NCBI GenBank assembly: GCA_937998355.1
Contig: CALLDI010000003.1
Span: forward strand, 1 to 64,000
DNA: 64,000 nucleotides
Source of the DNA: an uncultured Eggerthella sp.
GTDB taxonomy: Bacteria; Actinomycetota; Coriobacteriia; Coriobacteriales; Eggerthellaceae
Reading direction: 5' to 3'
Shown here: in pieces, positions 1 through 7,241 of the stretch
Layout: every line of letters starts with the position of its first letter
How positions within the stretch are numbered: the stretch's first letter is position 1
Made by a program: the position numbers and the translations under genes
The notes under the pieces: generated by a model
Seen by the model: the letters and a program-made list of their open reading frames with translations, nothing else
Told to the model about the DNA's origin: nothing
Databases searched by the model: none

Positions 1-371
1 AGGGCCGAAGCGCACGCAACTCGTGAGTCGCGCAAGGCAGTATTATCCTCGCCTGACATACTTGGGTCAAGAAGTAAAATTTAGAAAAGAAAAACGTTCA
101 CAATTTGCACACATTTGAGGTGCATCCCTGTATGAACGAGGGAATATCGTGCCTCTTCTTTCTTTATAATAGAGTGAAATGACACCAGGTTCGTCGTCTG
201 CTCGATGAAGGGGTCAGCTCTGCGAGACAGCGGCTCGGCCGCGGTCCCCCTGTCGTTTCTGCAACATTGATCGCACGTCAGTTTCGTCGTGCGGCTCACA
301 AAATGACAGAAAGAGAGCTAATAGAGATCGAACATGAACGAAACGAACCGAGATACGAAAGAAGAGAACCT
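1..371. other. Gene-free upstream region
   Basis: I see no supported gene here. A TATAAT hexamer lies at 165-170 on the + strand, about 200 nt before the alcohol dehydrogenase start, but without a good -35 box at normal spacing. A weak inverted pair CGTTCA (95-100) and TGAACG (133-138) is present. The reading frame of the next gene stays open back to 267, but that upstream part has no family similarity and no ribosome binding site. Confidence 0.4.
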
Positions 372-1433
372 ATGAAAGCATTCATTCTCGAAGAGCATGG
401 CAAGGCGGTCTTCGGCGAGAAGCCCTACCCCACGTGCGACGAATACGGCGCCATCATCAAGGCCATCGCGGTCACGCCGTGCACGTCTGACGTGAGCAAC
501 ACCTACAAGATGACCAACCCTGCCTCCATCGGCAAGACGCTCGGTCATGAAGCGATCGGCGAAGTGGTCGAGGTCGGCAGCGGCGTGCGCGACTTCAAGG
601 TGGGCGATCGCGTGCTGGTGCCCTCTATCACGCCCGACTATATGTTCACCTATGAACATCAGGAATTGCCGATGGGAACGCATTCGGGCGGCATCCTGGA
701 CGGCTACAAGTACACGGGCGAGTTGGACGGCGTGTTCGCAGAATACTTCTTCGCACCCGAGGCGGACCAGAACCTCGCACTCATCCCTGAAGGCGTGAGC
801 GATGAACAAGCTCTCATGATCGTGGACATGATGAACACGGGCTTCTTCGGTGTCGAGCTGGCTGACGTGCAGTTCGGCGATGTGGTCGTGGTCTACGGCA
901 TCGGCCCGGTGGGTCTGATGGCAGTAGCGGGCGCGCGCCTGCGCGGTGCGGGCCGCATCATCGCGATCGGCAATCGCCCGGTCACTCAAGAGGTCGCGAA
1001 GCTCTATGGTGCGACCGATCTGGTCGATTACAAGGCAGGACCGGTCACTAAGCAGGTGAAAGCGCTGATGGACGGCAAGGGTGTCGACAAGGTCATCATC
1101 GCGGGCGGCACGCTCGATGCGATCGGCGATGGCATGCGCATGGTGAAGCCGCACGGCAAGGTGGCGAGCATCGTCTACTTCGCTCAGCAGGGCAATCTCG
1201 AGATTCCGCTGAATTACTGGGGCTTCGGCACTGCGAACAAGGAACTGCTGTCGGGCTGCTGCCCGGGCGGTCGCGCACGCATGGAGCGTCTCGCGTTGAT
1301 GGTGCAGAACGGCATGGTCGATCCGTCACACTTGGTCACCCATAAGCTTTCAGGCGTGGATGCGATCGAAGAGGCGTTCGAGCTGATGCACGACCATCCG
1401 CGCGACCTCATCAAGCCGATCGTAGTGATGTAG
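372..1433 (+). CDS. NADP-type secondary alcohol dehydrogenase (zinc MDR family)
   Basis: A 353-residue cytosolic medium-chain dehydrogenase/reductase that should interconvert secondary alcohols and ketones (or aldehydes) with NADP(H). It follows the Thermoanaerobacter brockii/Clostridium beijerinckii secondary alcohol dehydrogenase almost end to end. Catalytic zinc ligands are visible as C37, H59 (in GHE) and D152; the cofactor fold carries GxGPVG at 176-181 and a G-N-R stretch at 200-202, where the T. brockii enzyme has the G-S-R that selects NADP. The structural-zinc cysteine cluster of horse-liver type enzymes is absent, as expected for this subgroup. The start at 372 was chosen because it gives the family length and follows a GAAAGAAGAGAA Shine-Dalgarno-like stretch; the frame is open upstream to 267. 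The exact substrate is not deducible. Confidence 0.9.
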   Translation: MKAFILEEHGKAVFGEKPYPTCDEYGAIIKAIAVTPCTSDVSNTYKMTNPASIGKTLGHEAIGEVVEVGSGVRDFKVGDRVLVPSITPDYMFTYEHQELPMGTHSGGILDGYKYTGELDGVFAEYFFAPEADQNLALIPEGVSDEQALMIVDMMNTGFFGVELADVQFGDVVVVYGIGPVGLMAVAGARLRGAGRIIAIGNRPVTQEVAKLYGATDLVDYKAGPVTKQVKALMDGKGVDKVIIAGGTLDAIGDGMRMVKPHGKVASIVYFAQQGNLEIPLNYWGFGTANKELLSGCCPGGRARMERLALMVQNGMVDPSHLVTHKLSGVDAIEEAFELMHDHPRDLIKPIVVM

Positions 1434-1597
1434 ACCTCGCGCCACCTCGCATCCTTTCCTGTTCGCGAGCTTTCAACGTTCGCTTTCATAGGATGAGGCC
1501 AATGGTTGGGGGCGTTTCGATAGCGAGCGCAAACCTTACGGGCGCGCGCTTGCCGATATAATTATTGAAGGACCAAAACCCTTTCGAAGGAGCTTTC

Positions 1598-2536
1598 ATG
1601 AAAACAGAACTCTGCGATGTACTAGGTATCGAATATCCCATCATCCAAGGCGCGATGGCGCACATCTCGGATGGCAAGTTCGCTGCGACCGTGAGCGAAG
1701 CGGGTGGCTTGGGCGTCATCGCTTCCACGCTGCACGACGGCCAGTGGGTGAAGGAACAGGTCGAGATCGCACGTTCCATCACTGACAAGCCTTTCGCAGT
1801 GAACCTGATCATGGAAAGCGACATCGTTGAAGAATGCGCGCGCATGTGCGTCGAGCTGCAAGTGCCGATCTGCACGATCAGCGCGGGCAACCCCGAGAAG
1901 ATCGTGCCGATCCTGGTAGAAGGCGGCATCAAGGTGATCTGCCTCATCCCGCACGCACGTGCTGCGAAGAAGATGCAGGATCTAGGTGCGACCGCAGTCG
2001 TGGCTGAAGGCATGGAGGGCGGCGGCCACATCGGCAAGATGTGCACCTTCCCCATGGTTCGCCAGGTCGCTGAAGCGGTCGACATTCCCGTTATCGCTGC
2101 GGGCGGCATCGCGGATGGCAAGGGCTTCATGGCGGCGCTCATGCTGGGTGCGGTCGGCGTGCAGATGGGCACTGCATTCCTCGTGGCCGAAGAGTGCCCG
2201 ATCAGCGAGGTTTACAAGCAGATCGTGATCGACGCGGCCGACAGCGACACCGTGCTGACCGGCGAATATGGCAAGAAGCAGGTTCGCTGCATCAAGAGCC
2301 CCTTCACCGTGGAATATTGGGAGAAGTTCGACGCGGGTTGCTCGAGCGAGGAACTGGACCAATTCTGCCGCGGCACCGTTGCGGCGGCGCGCGATGGCAT
2401 CATCGAGCGCGGTGCATTCTCCGCGGGCATGATCTCGGGTCTCATCAAGGAGATGAAGCCAGCGAAGAAGATCATCACCGACATCATGGACGAAGCTGAC
2501 CGGGCCTACGCCGATTTCAAGAAGATCTACGGCTAG
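1598..2536 (+). CDS. fabK: FMN-dependent enoyl-ACP reductase, FabK type (nitronate monooxygenase superfamily)
   Basis: A 312-residue TIM-barrel flavoprotein of the 2-nitropropane dioxygenase/FabK superfamily. FabK performs the last reduction of each fatty-acid elongation cycle (trans-2-enoyl-ACP to acyl-ACP) with FMN and NAD(P)H. Visible motifs are QGAMA near residue 17, SEAGGLGVIAS near 40, AEGMEGGGHIGK near 140 (FabK has AEGxExGGHIG) and AAGGIADG followed by MGTAF. The run of similarity to pneumococcal FabK covers nearly the whole chain, which favours FabK over a nitronate monooxygenase. No other fab gene is adjacent, so this is a detached copy. Start chosen at the ATG behind GAAGGAG; a TTG at 1565 in the same frame lacks this. 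Confidence 0.75.
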   Translation: MKTELCDVLGIEYPIIQGAMAHISDGKFAATVSEAGGLGVIASTLHDGQWVKEQVEIARSITDKPFAVNLIMESDIVEECARMCVELQVPICTISAGNPEKIVPILVEGGIKVICLIPHARAAKKMQDLGATAVVAEGMEGGGHIGKMCTFPMVRQVAEAVDIPVIAAGGIADGKGFMAALMLGAVGVQMGTAFLVAEECPISEVYKQIVIDAADSDTVLTGEYGKKQVRCIKSPFTVEYWEKFDAGCSSEELDQFCRGTVAAARDGIIERGAFSAGMISGLIKEMKPAKKIITDIMDEADRAYADFKKIYG

Positions 2537-2559
2537 TGCACACGCACACGAACATGCTC

Positions 2560-2592
2560 GAAAAGGCTGGCATTCGCCGGCCTTTTCTTTTA
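2560..2592 (+). terminator. Rho-independent terminator after fabK
   Basis: A G/C-rich hairpin AAAAGGC-tGGC-attc-GCCgGCCTTTT followed by TCTTTT lies 25 nt past the fabK stop codon on the + strand. Confidence 0.85.
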
Positions 2593-2676
2593 GGGTACGA
2601 GTGAGACCTTTCTTATGAGGTGCGTTCGGATTCCCCGATTCCGAACGCACCAAGACGCGACACCGAAGGAGCCTTC

Positions 2677-3252
2677 ATGAACACGATCGATGAAGTACTG
2701 CAATATAACGACGCGTTCGTCGCCGACAAGCGCTACGAGCAATACCAGACCGACAAGTATCCCGAGAAGAAGCTGGCGGTCTTGAGCTGCATGGATACGC
2801 GTCTGACCGAACTGCTGCCAGCAGCGCTGGGGCTGAAGAATGGCGATGCGAAGATCATCAAGAACGCGGGTGGCGTGATCGCGCATCCCTTCGGCAGCGT
2901 GATCCGTTCGTTGCTGGTCGCCATCTTCGAGCTGGGCGTCGAGAATATCATGGTGGTCGGCCACAGCAACTGCGGCGCACAGCACATGAACGCGAAGGAG
3001 ATGATCTCGCATATGCTCGAGGCGGGCGTTCCGCGCGATCATATCGAGCTGATGCACTATTGCGGCATCGATTTCGAGAATTGGCTGGCCGGTTTTGGCG
3101 ATGGCGAAGAGAGCGTACGCGAGACCGTGCATCTGATCCAGCACCATCCGCTCATCCCCGAGTCCATTTCCGTGCGCGGGTTCATCATCGACTCGACCAC
3201 GGGCGAGCTCTCTGAAGTCGACTGCGCTCCGAGCGATTCAGATATCTGGTAG
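2677..3252 (+). CDS. Beta-class carbonic anhydrase
   Basis: A 191-residue cytosolic zinc enzyme interconverting CO2 and bicarbonate, which would feed carboxylases and help pH control. The beta-class zinc site is complete: C38 within SCMDTR (C38, D40 and R42 form the ligand plus the Asp-Arg dyad), H96 and C99 within GHSNCG. The protein is compact, of the small beta class seen in Gram-positives and mycobacteria. Start at 2677 is set by a GAAGGAG ribosome binding site seven bases upstream; the frame extends back to 2620 without support. It stands alone between two intergenic gaps. A second carbonic anhydrase-like protein of the gamma fold is encoded at 25260. Confidence 0.92.
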   Translation: MNTIDEVLQYNDAFVADKRYEQYQTDKYPEKKLAVLSCMDTRLTELLPAALGLKNGDAKIIKNAGGVIAHPFGSVIRSLLVAIFELGVENIMVVGHSNCGAQHMNAKEMISHMLEAGVPRDHIELMHYCGIDFENWLAGFGDGEESVRETVHLIQHHPLIPESISVRGFIIDSTTGELSEVDCAPSDSDIW

Positions 3253-3481
3253 CTGCGTTCGGCGTGCGTAAGACGCACGCTCGCGCAAAAATTCGCCACG
3301 CACAACACATTCATCCTGCGCTCTTGCCGTTTGCAGCGGCGCTGCCCTCCCAAACGGGATATGTCGGCATGCGCTGCACTCACTTGCGCTAAAGTGAAAG
3401 GGATATTCCTTAGTACGCGCGATGCCTCGTCTCGCACCCTCCAACTGGGACGGAGCTCGCAATAGCAGACGGACATACCAC

Positions 3482-4762
3482 ATGACCACAGCACAGATCA
3501 TCTCAATCATCATCTTCGTCGTCGTTATGGCGCTCATCGTGTCGGAGAAGATCCACCGCACCACTGCTGCGTTGTGCGGCGCGGTCGCTTTGATCCTGTT
3601 CGGCGTCATCGATTTCGATACTGGCGTCGAGCATATCGACTTCAACACGCTCGGCGTATTGGTGGGCATGATGCTATTCGTGGGCGTGGTGAAAGGCTCG
3701 GGCATCTTCGAGTACCTTGCCATCAAATCCGCGAAATTAGTGAAGGGCAACCCGTGGCTGATCATGCTCGCGTTCACCCTCATCACCGCGGTGCTCTCTG
3801 CGCTGCTCGATAACGTCACCACCATCCTGCTGATCGGACCGGTCACTTACACGGTCTGCAAGCTCTTGCTGGACATCAATCCGATCCCCTTCTTCGTCAC
3901 GGAGATCCTAGCATCGAACATCGGCGGCACGGCGACCCTCATCGGCGACCCGCCCAACATCATGATCGGCTCGGCGGCAAATCTTTCGTTCTTCGACTTC
4001 ATCATCTATGACGCACCTGCCGTGCTCATCATCTTGGCCGCGGTGCTCGTGCTGTTCTACTTCATGTACGGACGCAAGCTGGGCGTGGCTGATGACAAGC
4101 GCGAGGCGGTCATGCATCTGGTCGAAGCTGACGCGATCCACGATCGTAGCCTCTTCCACAAGAGCGTCATCATGATCGTGCTGGTAGCAGCAGCGTTCGT
4201 CACGCACGGATTCTTCAATATCGAGCCGAGCGTCATCGCGCTGGCTGCCGCAGGAATCATGCTCATCATCAGCGGTGCGGACATGGAGAAGACGATCCGC
4301 GAGGTCGAATGGACCACCATCGGCTTCTTCGCAGGTTTGTTCGTGGTTGTTGGTGGTATGGCCGAGACTGGCGTCATCCAGATGATGGCGCAGTGGATGA
4401 TCGACCTGACCGGTGGCGACTTGCTGCTCTCGCTGGTCATCTTGGTATGGGCCAGCGCTATCATCTCGTCCATCCTCGACAATATCCCACTGGTCGCGAC
4501 GCTCATCCCCATCATCACCACCATGGGTGCTTCAGGTATCGATGTAGGTCCGCTGTGGTGGGCTATTTCGCTGGGTGCCTGCCTGGGTGGCTGCGGTACG
4601 CTGATCGGTGCATCCGCAAACGTCGTCATGGCATCGATCTCGGAACGCCATGGCTATCCGCTCTCGTTCATGGAATACACCAAGGTCGGCTTCCCCATCA
4701 TGATCTTCTGCACGGCTATCGCGTGCGTCTACTTGATCGTTCGTTTCGTCGTTCTGGTGTAG
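3482..4762 (+). CDS. SLC13/ArsB-NhaD superfamily anion or sodium-coupled permease
   Basis: A 426-residue integral membrane protein with about 11-12 hydrophobic helices arranged as two repeats. It carries the family signature SNIGGTATLIGDPPN near residue 145 and a second, diverged loop CLGGCGTLIGASANV near residue 370, the paired hairpins that line the transport path in the ion transporter (CitM/ArsB/P-protein) superfamily. The substrate cannot be read from sequence: citrate, dicarboxylate, arsenite or Na+/H+ exchange are all possible, and no ars genes are nearby. The start at 3482 places the first helix at the N terminus; the frame is open to an ATG at 3422. The stop lies 10 bp before the next gene, so the two are probably cotranscribed. 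Confidence 0.85.
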   Translation: MTTAQIISIIIFVVVMALIVSEKIHRTTAALCGAVALILFGVIDFDTGVEHIDFNTLGVLVGMMLFVGVVKGSGIFEYLAIKSAKLVKGNPWLIMLAFTLITAVLSALLDNVTTILLIGPVTYTVCKLLLDINPIPFFVTEILASNIGGTATLIGDPPNIMIGSAANLSFFDFIIYDAPAVLIILAAVLVLFYFMYGRKLGVADDKREAVMHLVEADAIHDRSLFHKSVIMIVLVAAAFVTHGFFNIEPSVIALAAAGIMLIISGADMEKTIREVEWTTIGFFAGLFVVVGGMAETGVIQMMAQWMIDLTGGDLLLSLVILVWASAIISSILDNIPLVATLIPIITTMGASGIDVGPLWWAISLGACLGGCGTLIGASANVVMASISERHGYPLSFMEYTKVGFPIMIFCTAIACVYLIVRFVVLV

Positions 4763-4772
4763 GAAAACGAAC

Positions 4773-5585
4773 ATGAAGATCGGGTTCGTCGGTGCAGGCA
4801 AAGTAGGCACGACGCTGGGTAAGTATCTGGCGCCGCATCATGAGATCGTCGGCTACACCAGCGCTTCATTCGATTCTGCACGCGAGGCCGCTGAGTTCAC
4901 AGGCTCTCAGACATTCGTGTCTTTTGAAGAGCTGATCCCCTCCTGCGATACCGTCTTCATCACCGTGCCTGACGGGAAGATCGCTGAGGTATGGAGCGAG
5001 ATCTTGGCGAGCGCTGTCGACCTTACGAACAAGAACATCGCACACTGCAGTGGCGCTCTTGCATCCGATGTTTTCGCGGGCCGTGAAGCGCGTGGAGCGT
5101 TCGGCTATTCCGTCCATCCACTCTTCGCAGTTCCTTCCAAGACCGAAACCTATCAAGAGCTCCACAAGGCGTTCTTCGCTATCGAGGGCGACGCTGCTCA
5201 CCTTGATGAGATGGTACGCTTGGTCGAGGACGAAGGCAACCTGGTGCAAGTGATCGATTCTGCGGAGAAAGTGCGCTATCATGCTGCTGCCGTGTTGGCT
5301 TCGAACCAGGTGATCGCGCTCTACCAACGTGCGTGCGACGAGCTGGTTCGCTGCGGCTTTTCGCTCGAGAATGCTGAGCGTGCGCTCGCTCCCCTTTTCC
5401 TCGGCAATGCTGAACATGTTGCGAGCGATGGCGTTGTCGCTTCTCTTACCGGCCCTGCTGAACGTGGCGATATGGCCACCATCGAAAAGCATCTCGGATG
5501 CCTCGATGGCACTACGCGCGAAGTCTATGAGCTTCTGAACGAAACGCTGCTCGACATCGCCGATCGCAAGCACGGCCGCGCTTAG
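4773..5585 (+). CDS. Rossmann-fold oxidoreductase with DUF2520 domain
   Basis: A 270-residue protein with an N-terminal NAD(P)-binding fold (GFVGAGKVGTTLG at residues 4-16) and a C-terminal all-helical DUF2520 region. The layout resembles ketopantoate reductase, 6-phosphogluconate and pyrroline-5-carboxylate reductase relatives. In many anaerobes I recall this family lying beside panB, panC and panD; here those genes are about 54 kb away and lack panE, so a reductase role in pantothenate synthesis is possible but unproven. A conserved HPLFAVP segment sits at about residue 115. It follows the permease gene by 10 bp with AGGAAAACGAAC upstream of its ATG, so the pair likely form an operon. Confidence 0.8.
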   Translation: MKIGFVGAGKVGTTLGKYLAPHHEIVGYTSASFDSAREAAEFTGSQTFVSFEELIPSCDTVFITVPDGKIAEVWSEILASAVDLTNKNIAHCSGALASDVFAGREARGAFGYSVHPLFAVPSKTETYQELHKAFFAIEGDAAHLDEMVRLVEDEGNLVQVIDSAEKVRYHAAAVLASNQVIALYQRACDELVRCGFSLENAERALAPLFLGNAEHVASDGVVASLTGPAERGDMATIEKHLGCLDGTTREVYELLNETLLDIADRKHGRA

Positions 5586-5680
5586 CGCATGAAGACTCTC
5601 CGATAAATTCGCACACATGAGAATGGAAGCTGCCATTTGGTAGCGCTGAGCAGCCCTTGCTCTTTCTTGCAGCTCATACA

Positions 5681-5708
5681 AAAAGGCTCGCCGTTTCCGA
5701 CGAGCCTT
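5681..5708 (-). terminator. Terminator of the rplJ-rplL operon
   Basis: AAGGCTCG (5683-5690) pairs with CGAGCCTT (5701-5708). Read on the - strand the stem is followed by a short T run, about 45 nt past the rplL stop codon. It may also stop + strand transcripts from the DUF2520 gene. Confidence 0.8.
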
Positions 5709-5754
5709 CTGGAGTTCGTGAATCTAAAAGATTCGAGCAGAGTCTGAAGTGAAT

Positions 5755-6141
5755 TTACTTCAGGGTAACAGCAGCACCAGCCTCTTCCAGGGTGGACTTC
5801 ATTTCCTCTGCCTTGTCCTTTGCAACGCCTTCCTGGATGGTAGCAGGTGCGCCCTCGACGAGCTCCTTTGCTTCCTTCAGGCCCTGGCCGGTGATCTCGC
5901 GGACAGCCTTGATGACAGCGATCTTGTTGTCGCCGAAGCCCTCGAGAACGACGTCGAATTCAGACTTCTCTTCACCAGCGCCAGCGTCGCCACCAGCAGC
6001 AGCGCCCGCAGCGCCAGCGACCATGACAGGTGCAGCAGCGGATACGCCGAAGACCTCTTCGAGTTCCTTGACGAGCTCAGAAAGCTCGAGTGCAGGCATT
6101 TCCTTCAATGCTTCTACGATTTCTTCACGAGTTACAGCCAT
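5755..6141 (-). CDS. rplL: 50S ribosomal protein L7/L12
   Basis: A 128-residue acidic stalk protein; dimers attach to L10 and recruit EF-G, EF-Tu and initiation factors. The N-terminal dimerisation helices ([17 protein letters not shown]), the Ala/Gly-rich hinge near residues 40-55 and the C-terminal factor-binding domain with [19 protein letters not shown] are all recognisable, and length is normal. It lies 96 bp downstream of rplJ. The usual following rpoB-rpoC genes are absent: a terminator closes the operon here. Confidence 0.98.
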   Translation of the reverse strand: MAVTREEIVEALKEMPALELSELVKELEEVFGVSAAAPVMVAGAAGAAAGGDAGAGEEKSEFDVVLEGFGDNKIAVIKAVREITGQGLKEAKELVEGAPATIQEGVAKDKAEEMKSTLEEAGAAVTLK

Positions 6142-6237
6142 TGTATGACTCCTTCTTAATTCTTTCGCCTTACGGCATTTCTTTCATTCAAGTGGCAACG
6201 TCATGCTGCCGTTTTCAGCCCGGGGGCTAGGCAGCTT

Positions 6238-6759
6238 TTAGGCTGCGTTCTTCTGATCTGCGATCGCACCAATGGTACGAGCGAGCTTTTCGGCCGGACC
6301 GTTGAGCACGCGAACGATCTGAGACATGGGGTTCTGCAGAGAACCGAGGAGCTTCGCGATGAGTTCTTCGCGAGACGGAAGAGAAGCGATCTTCTGGACC
6401 GCATCTGCGTCGACGAAACCGCCGTCCATGATGCCGCCTTTGATGACCAGCGTCTCGTTCTTCTTCGCGAAATCGCGGATCGCCTTTGCAGAAGCGACCG
6501 GGTCGCCATCTGCGAAGATGAAAGCGGAAGGACCAGAAAGGACCTGATCCATCTCAGGCATCTCCAGTTCCTTGAGAGCGATCTGCATGAGGGTGTTCTT
6601 GTAGACCTTCATGATCGCGCCGGATTCACGGATGTTACGGCGAAGTTCCTGGGACTCCTTAACGGTAAGGCCGCGATAGTCGACCACCCAAACTGCCTGA
6701 ACATCGGTAAGATCTGCCTTGATCTGCTCGAGAGCTTCAGTATTCTTTGCGCTTGGCAT
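6238..6759 (-). CDS. rplJ: 50S ribosomal protein L10
   Basis: A 173-residue protein forming the base of the ribosomal stalk, binding 23S rRNA and L11 with its N-terminal half and L7/L12 dimers with its C-terminal helix. The N terminus shows WVVDYRGLTVKESQELRR, typical of L10, and the central LSGPSAFIFADGD segment. Its ATG follows GAAAAGAAGGAGG. The message has a 210-nt leader with its own promoter and an attenuator-like hairpin, consistent with L10 autoregulation. L11 and L1, usually upstream, are 10 kb away. Confidence 0.98.
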   Translation of the reverse strand: MPSAKNTEALEQIKADLTDVQAVWVVDYRGLTVKESQELRRNIRESGAIMKVYKNTLMQIALKELEMPEMDQVLSGPSAFIFADGDPVASAKAIRDFAKKNETLVIKGGIMDGGFVDADAVQKIASLPSREELIAKLLGSLQNPMSQIVRVLNGPAEKLARTIGAIADQKNAA

Positions 6760-6819
6760 TCAGTTGCACCTCCTTCTTTTCAAAACTCGGGTTCCGCCCC
6801 AGCGAGTGGATCGAATCTT

Positions 6820-6859
6820 GAAAAGAAAACGACCCCTGTGTCCATGACAGCAGGGGTCG
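6820..6859 (-). promoter_or_regulatory. Attenuator-like terminator in the rplJ leader
   Basis: CGACCCCTG (6830-6838) pairs with CAGGGGTCG (6851-6859); on the - strand the stem is followed by GTTTTCTTTTC. It lies between the rplJ promoter and the rplJ start, so it can only be a premature terminator in the leader. By analogy with known L10 leaders, L10(L12)4 binding to the leader would favour termination. Confidence 0.8.
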
Positions 6860-6979
6860 ATAAAGCTTGAATGAGCTTGCATCTAAACCACCTCGGCGGG
6901 CTGCTTGCGCAATTAAACGTGCGTACCTGCTGTCTTGGGTAGCGGAACAGTTATTCCTGTGCTTCAACGAAGCTTAACC

Positions 6980-7008
6980 ATTATTTCAGTACCAACGAAG
7001 CGCGTCAA
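6980..7008 (-). promoter_or_regulatory. Sigma-70-type promoter of rplJ-rplL
   Basis: On the - strand TTGACG (7003-7008) is separated by 17 nt from AATAAT (6980-6985). Transcription would start about 210 nt before rplJ and include the attenuator hairpin. Confidence 0.75.
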
Positions 7009-7123
7009 GCATATGGACCGTACATTTTGCGAACGGCACGAAGGCAGGCTTCGCGACCACAACCATATTGGAGAATGCAGCAGGAAGACCGGGTGTTCGA
7101 AAGATTCACTCGGAATGCACGCT

Positions 7124-7152
7124 AAAAAGGCTCGATCATAAGATCGAGCCTT
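7124..7152 (-). terminator. Terminator after the 7242 membrane-protein gene
   Basis: AAGGCTCGATC (7127-7137) pairs with GATCGAGCCTT (7142-7152) and is followed by a T run on the - strand. It closes the transcript that ends at 7242. Confidence 0.85.
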
Positions 7153-7241
7153 CGTATAAAACTGGAGCAGTGACCGCATGAGCACCGAAGGTGCGAACAG
7201 GGTAACGGGTGAATCTCTCGGACACCCAGTCTTCCTGCGGG

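Noticed and set aside
165..170. TATAAT as promoter of the alcohol dehydrogenase
   Set aside because: No acceptable -35 hexamer at 16-18 nt and a long distance to the gene; kept only as a note for the upstream region.
318..1154. Long His/Arg/Asp-rich frames antisense to the alcohol dehydrogenase, and similar ones antisense to most genes
   Set aside because: They are mirror frames of GC-rich coding DNA; the sense frame has clear family motifs in every case, for example also opposite acnA, ribD and nudC.
1598..2536. Nitronate monooxygenase as the primary call
   Set aside because: The superfamily allows it, but the AEGMEGGGHIG segment and near full-length resemblance favour FabK; activity was not assumed beyond that.
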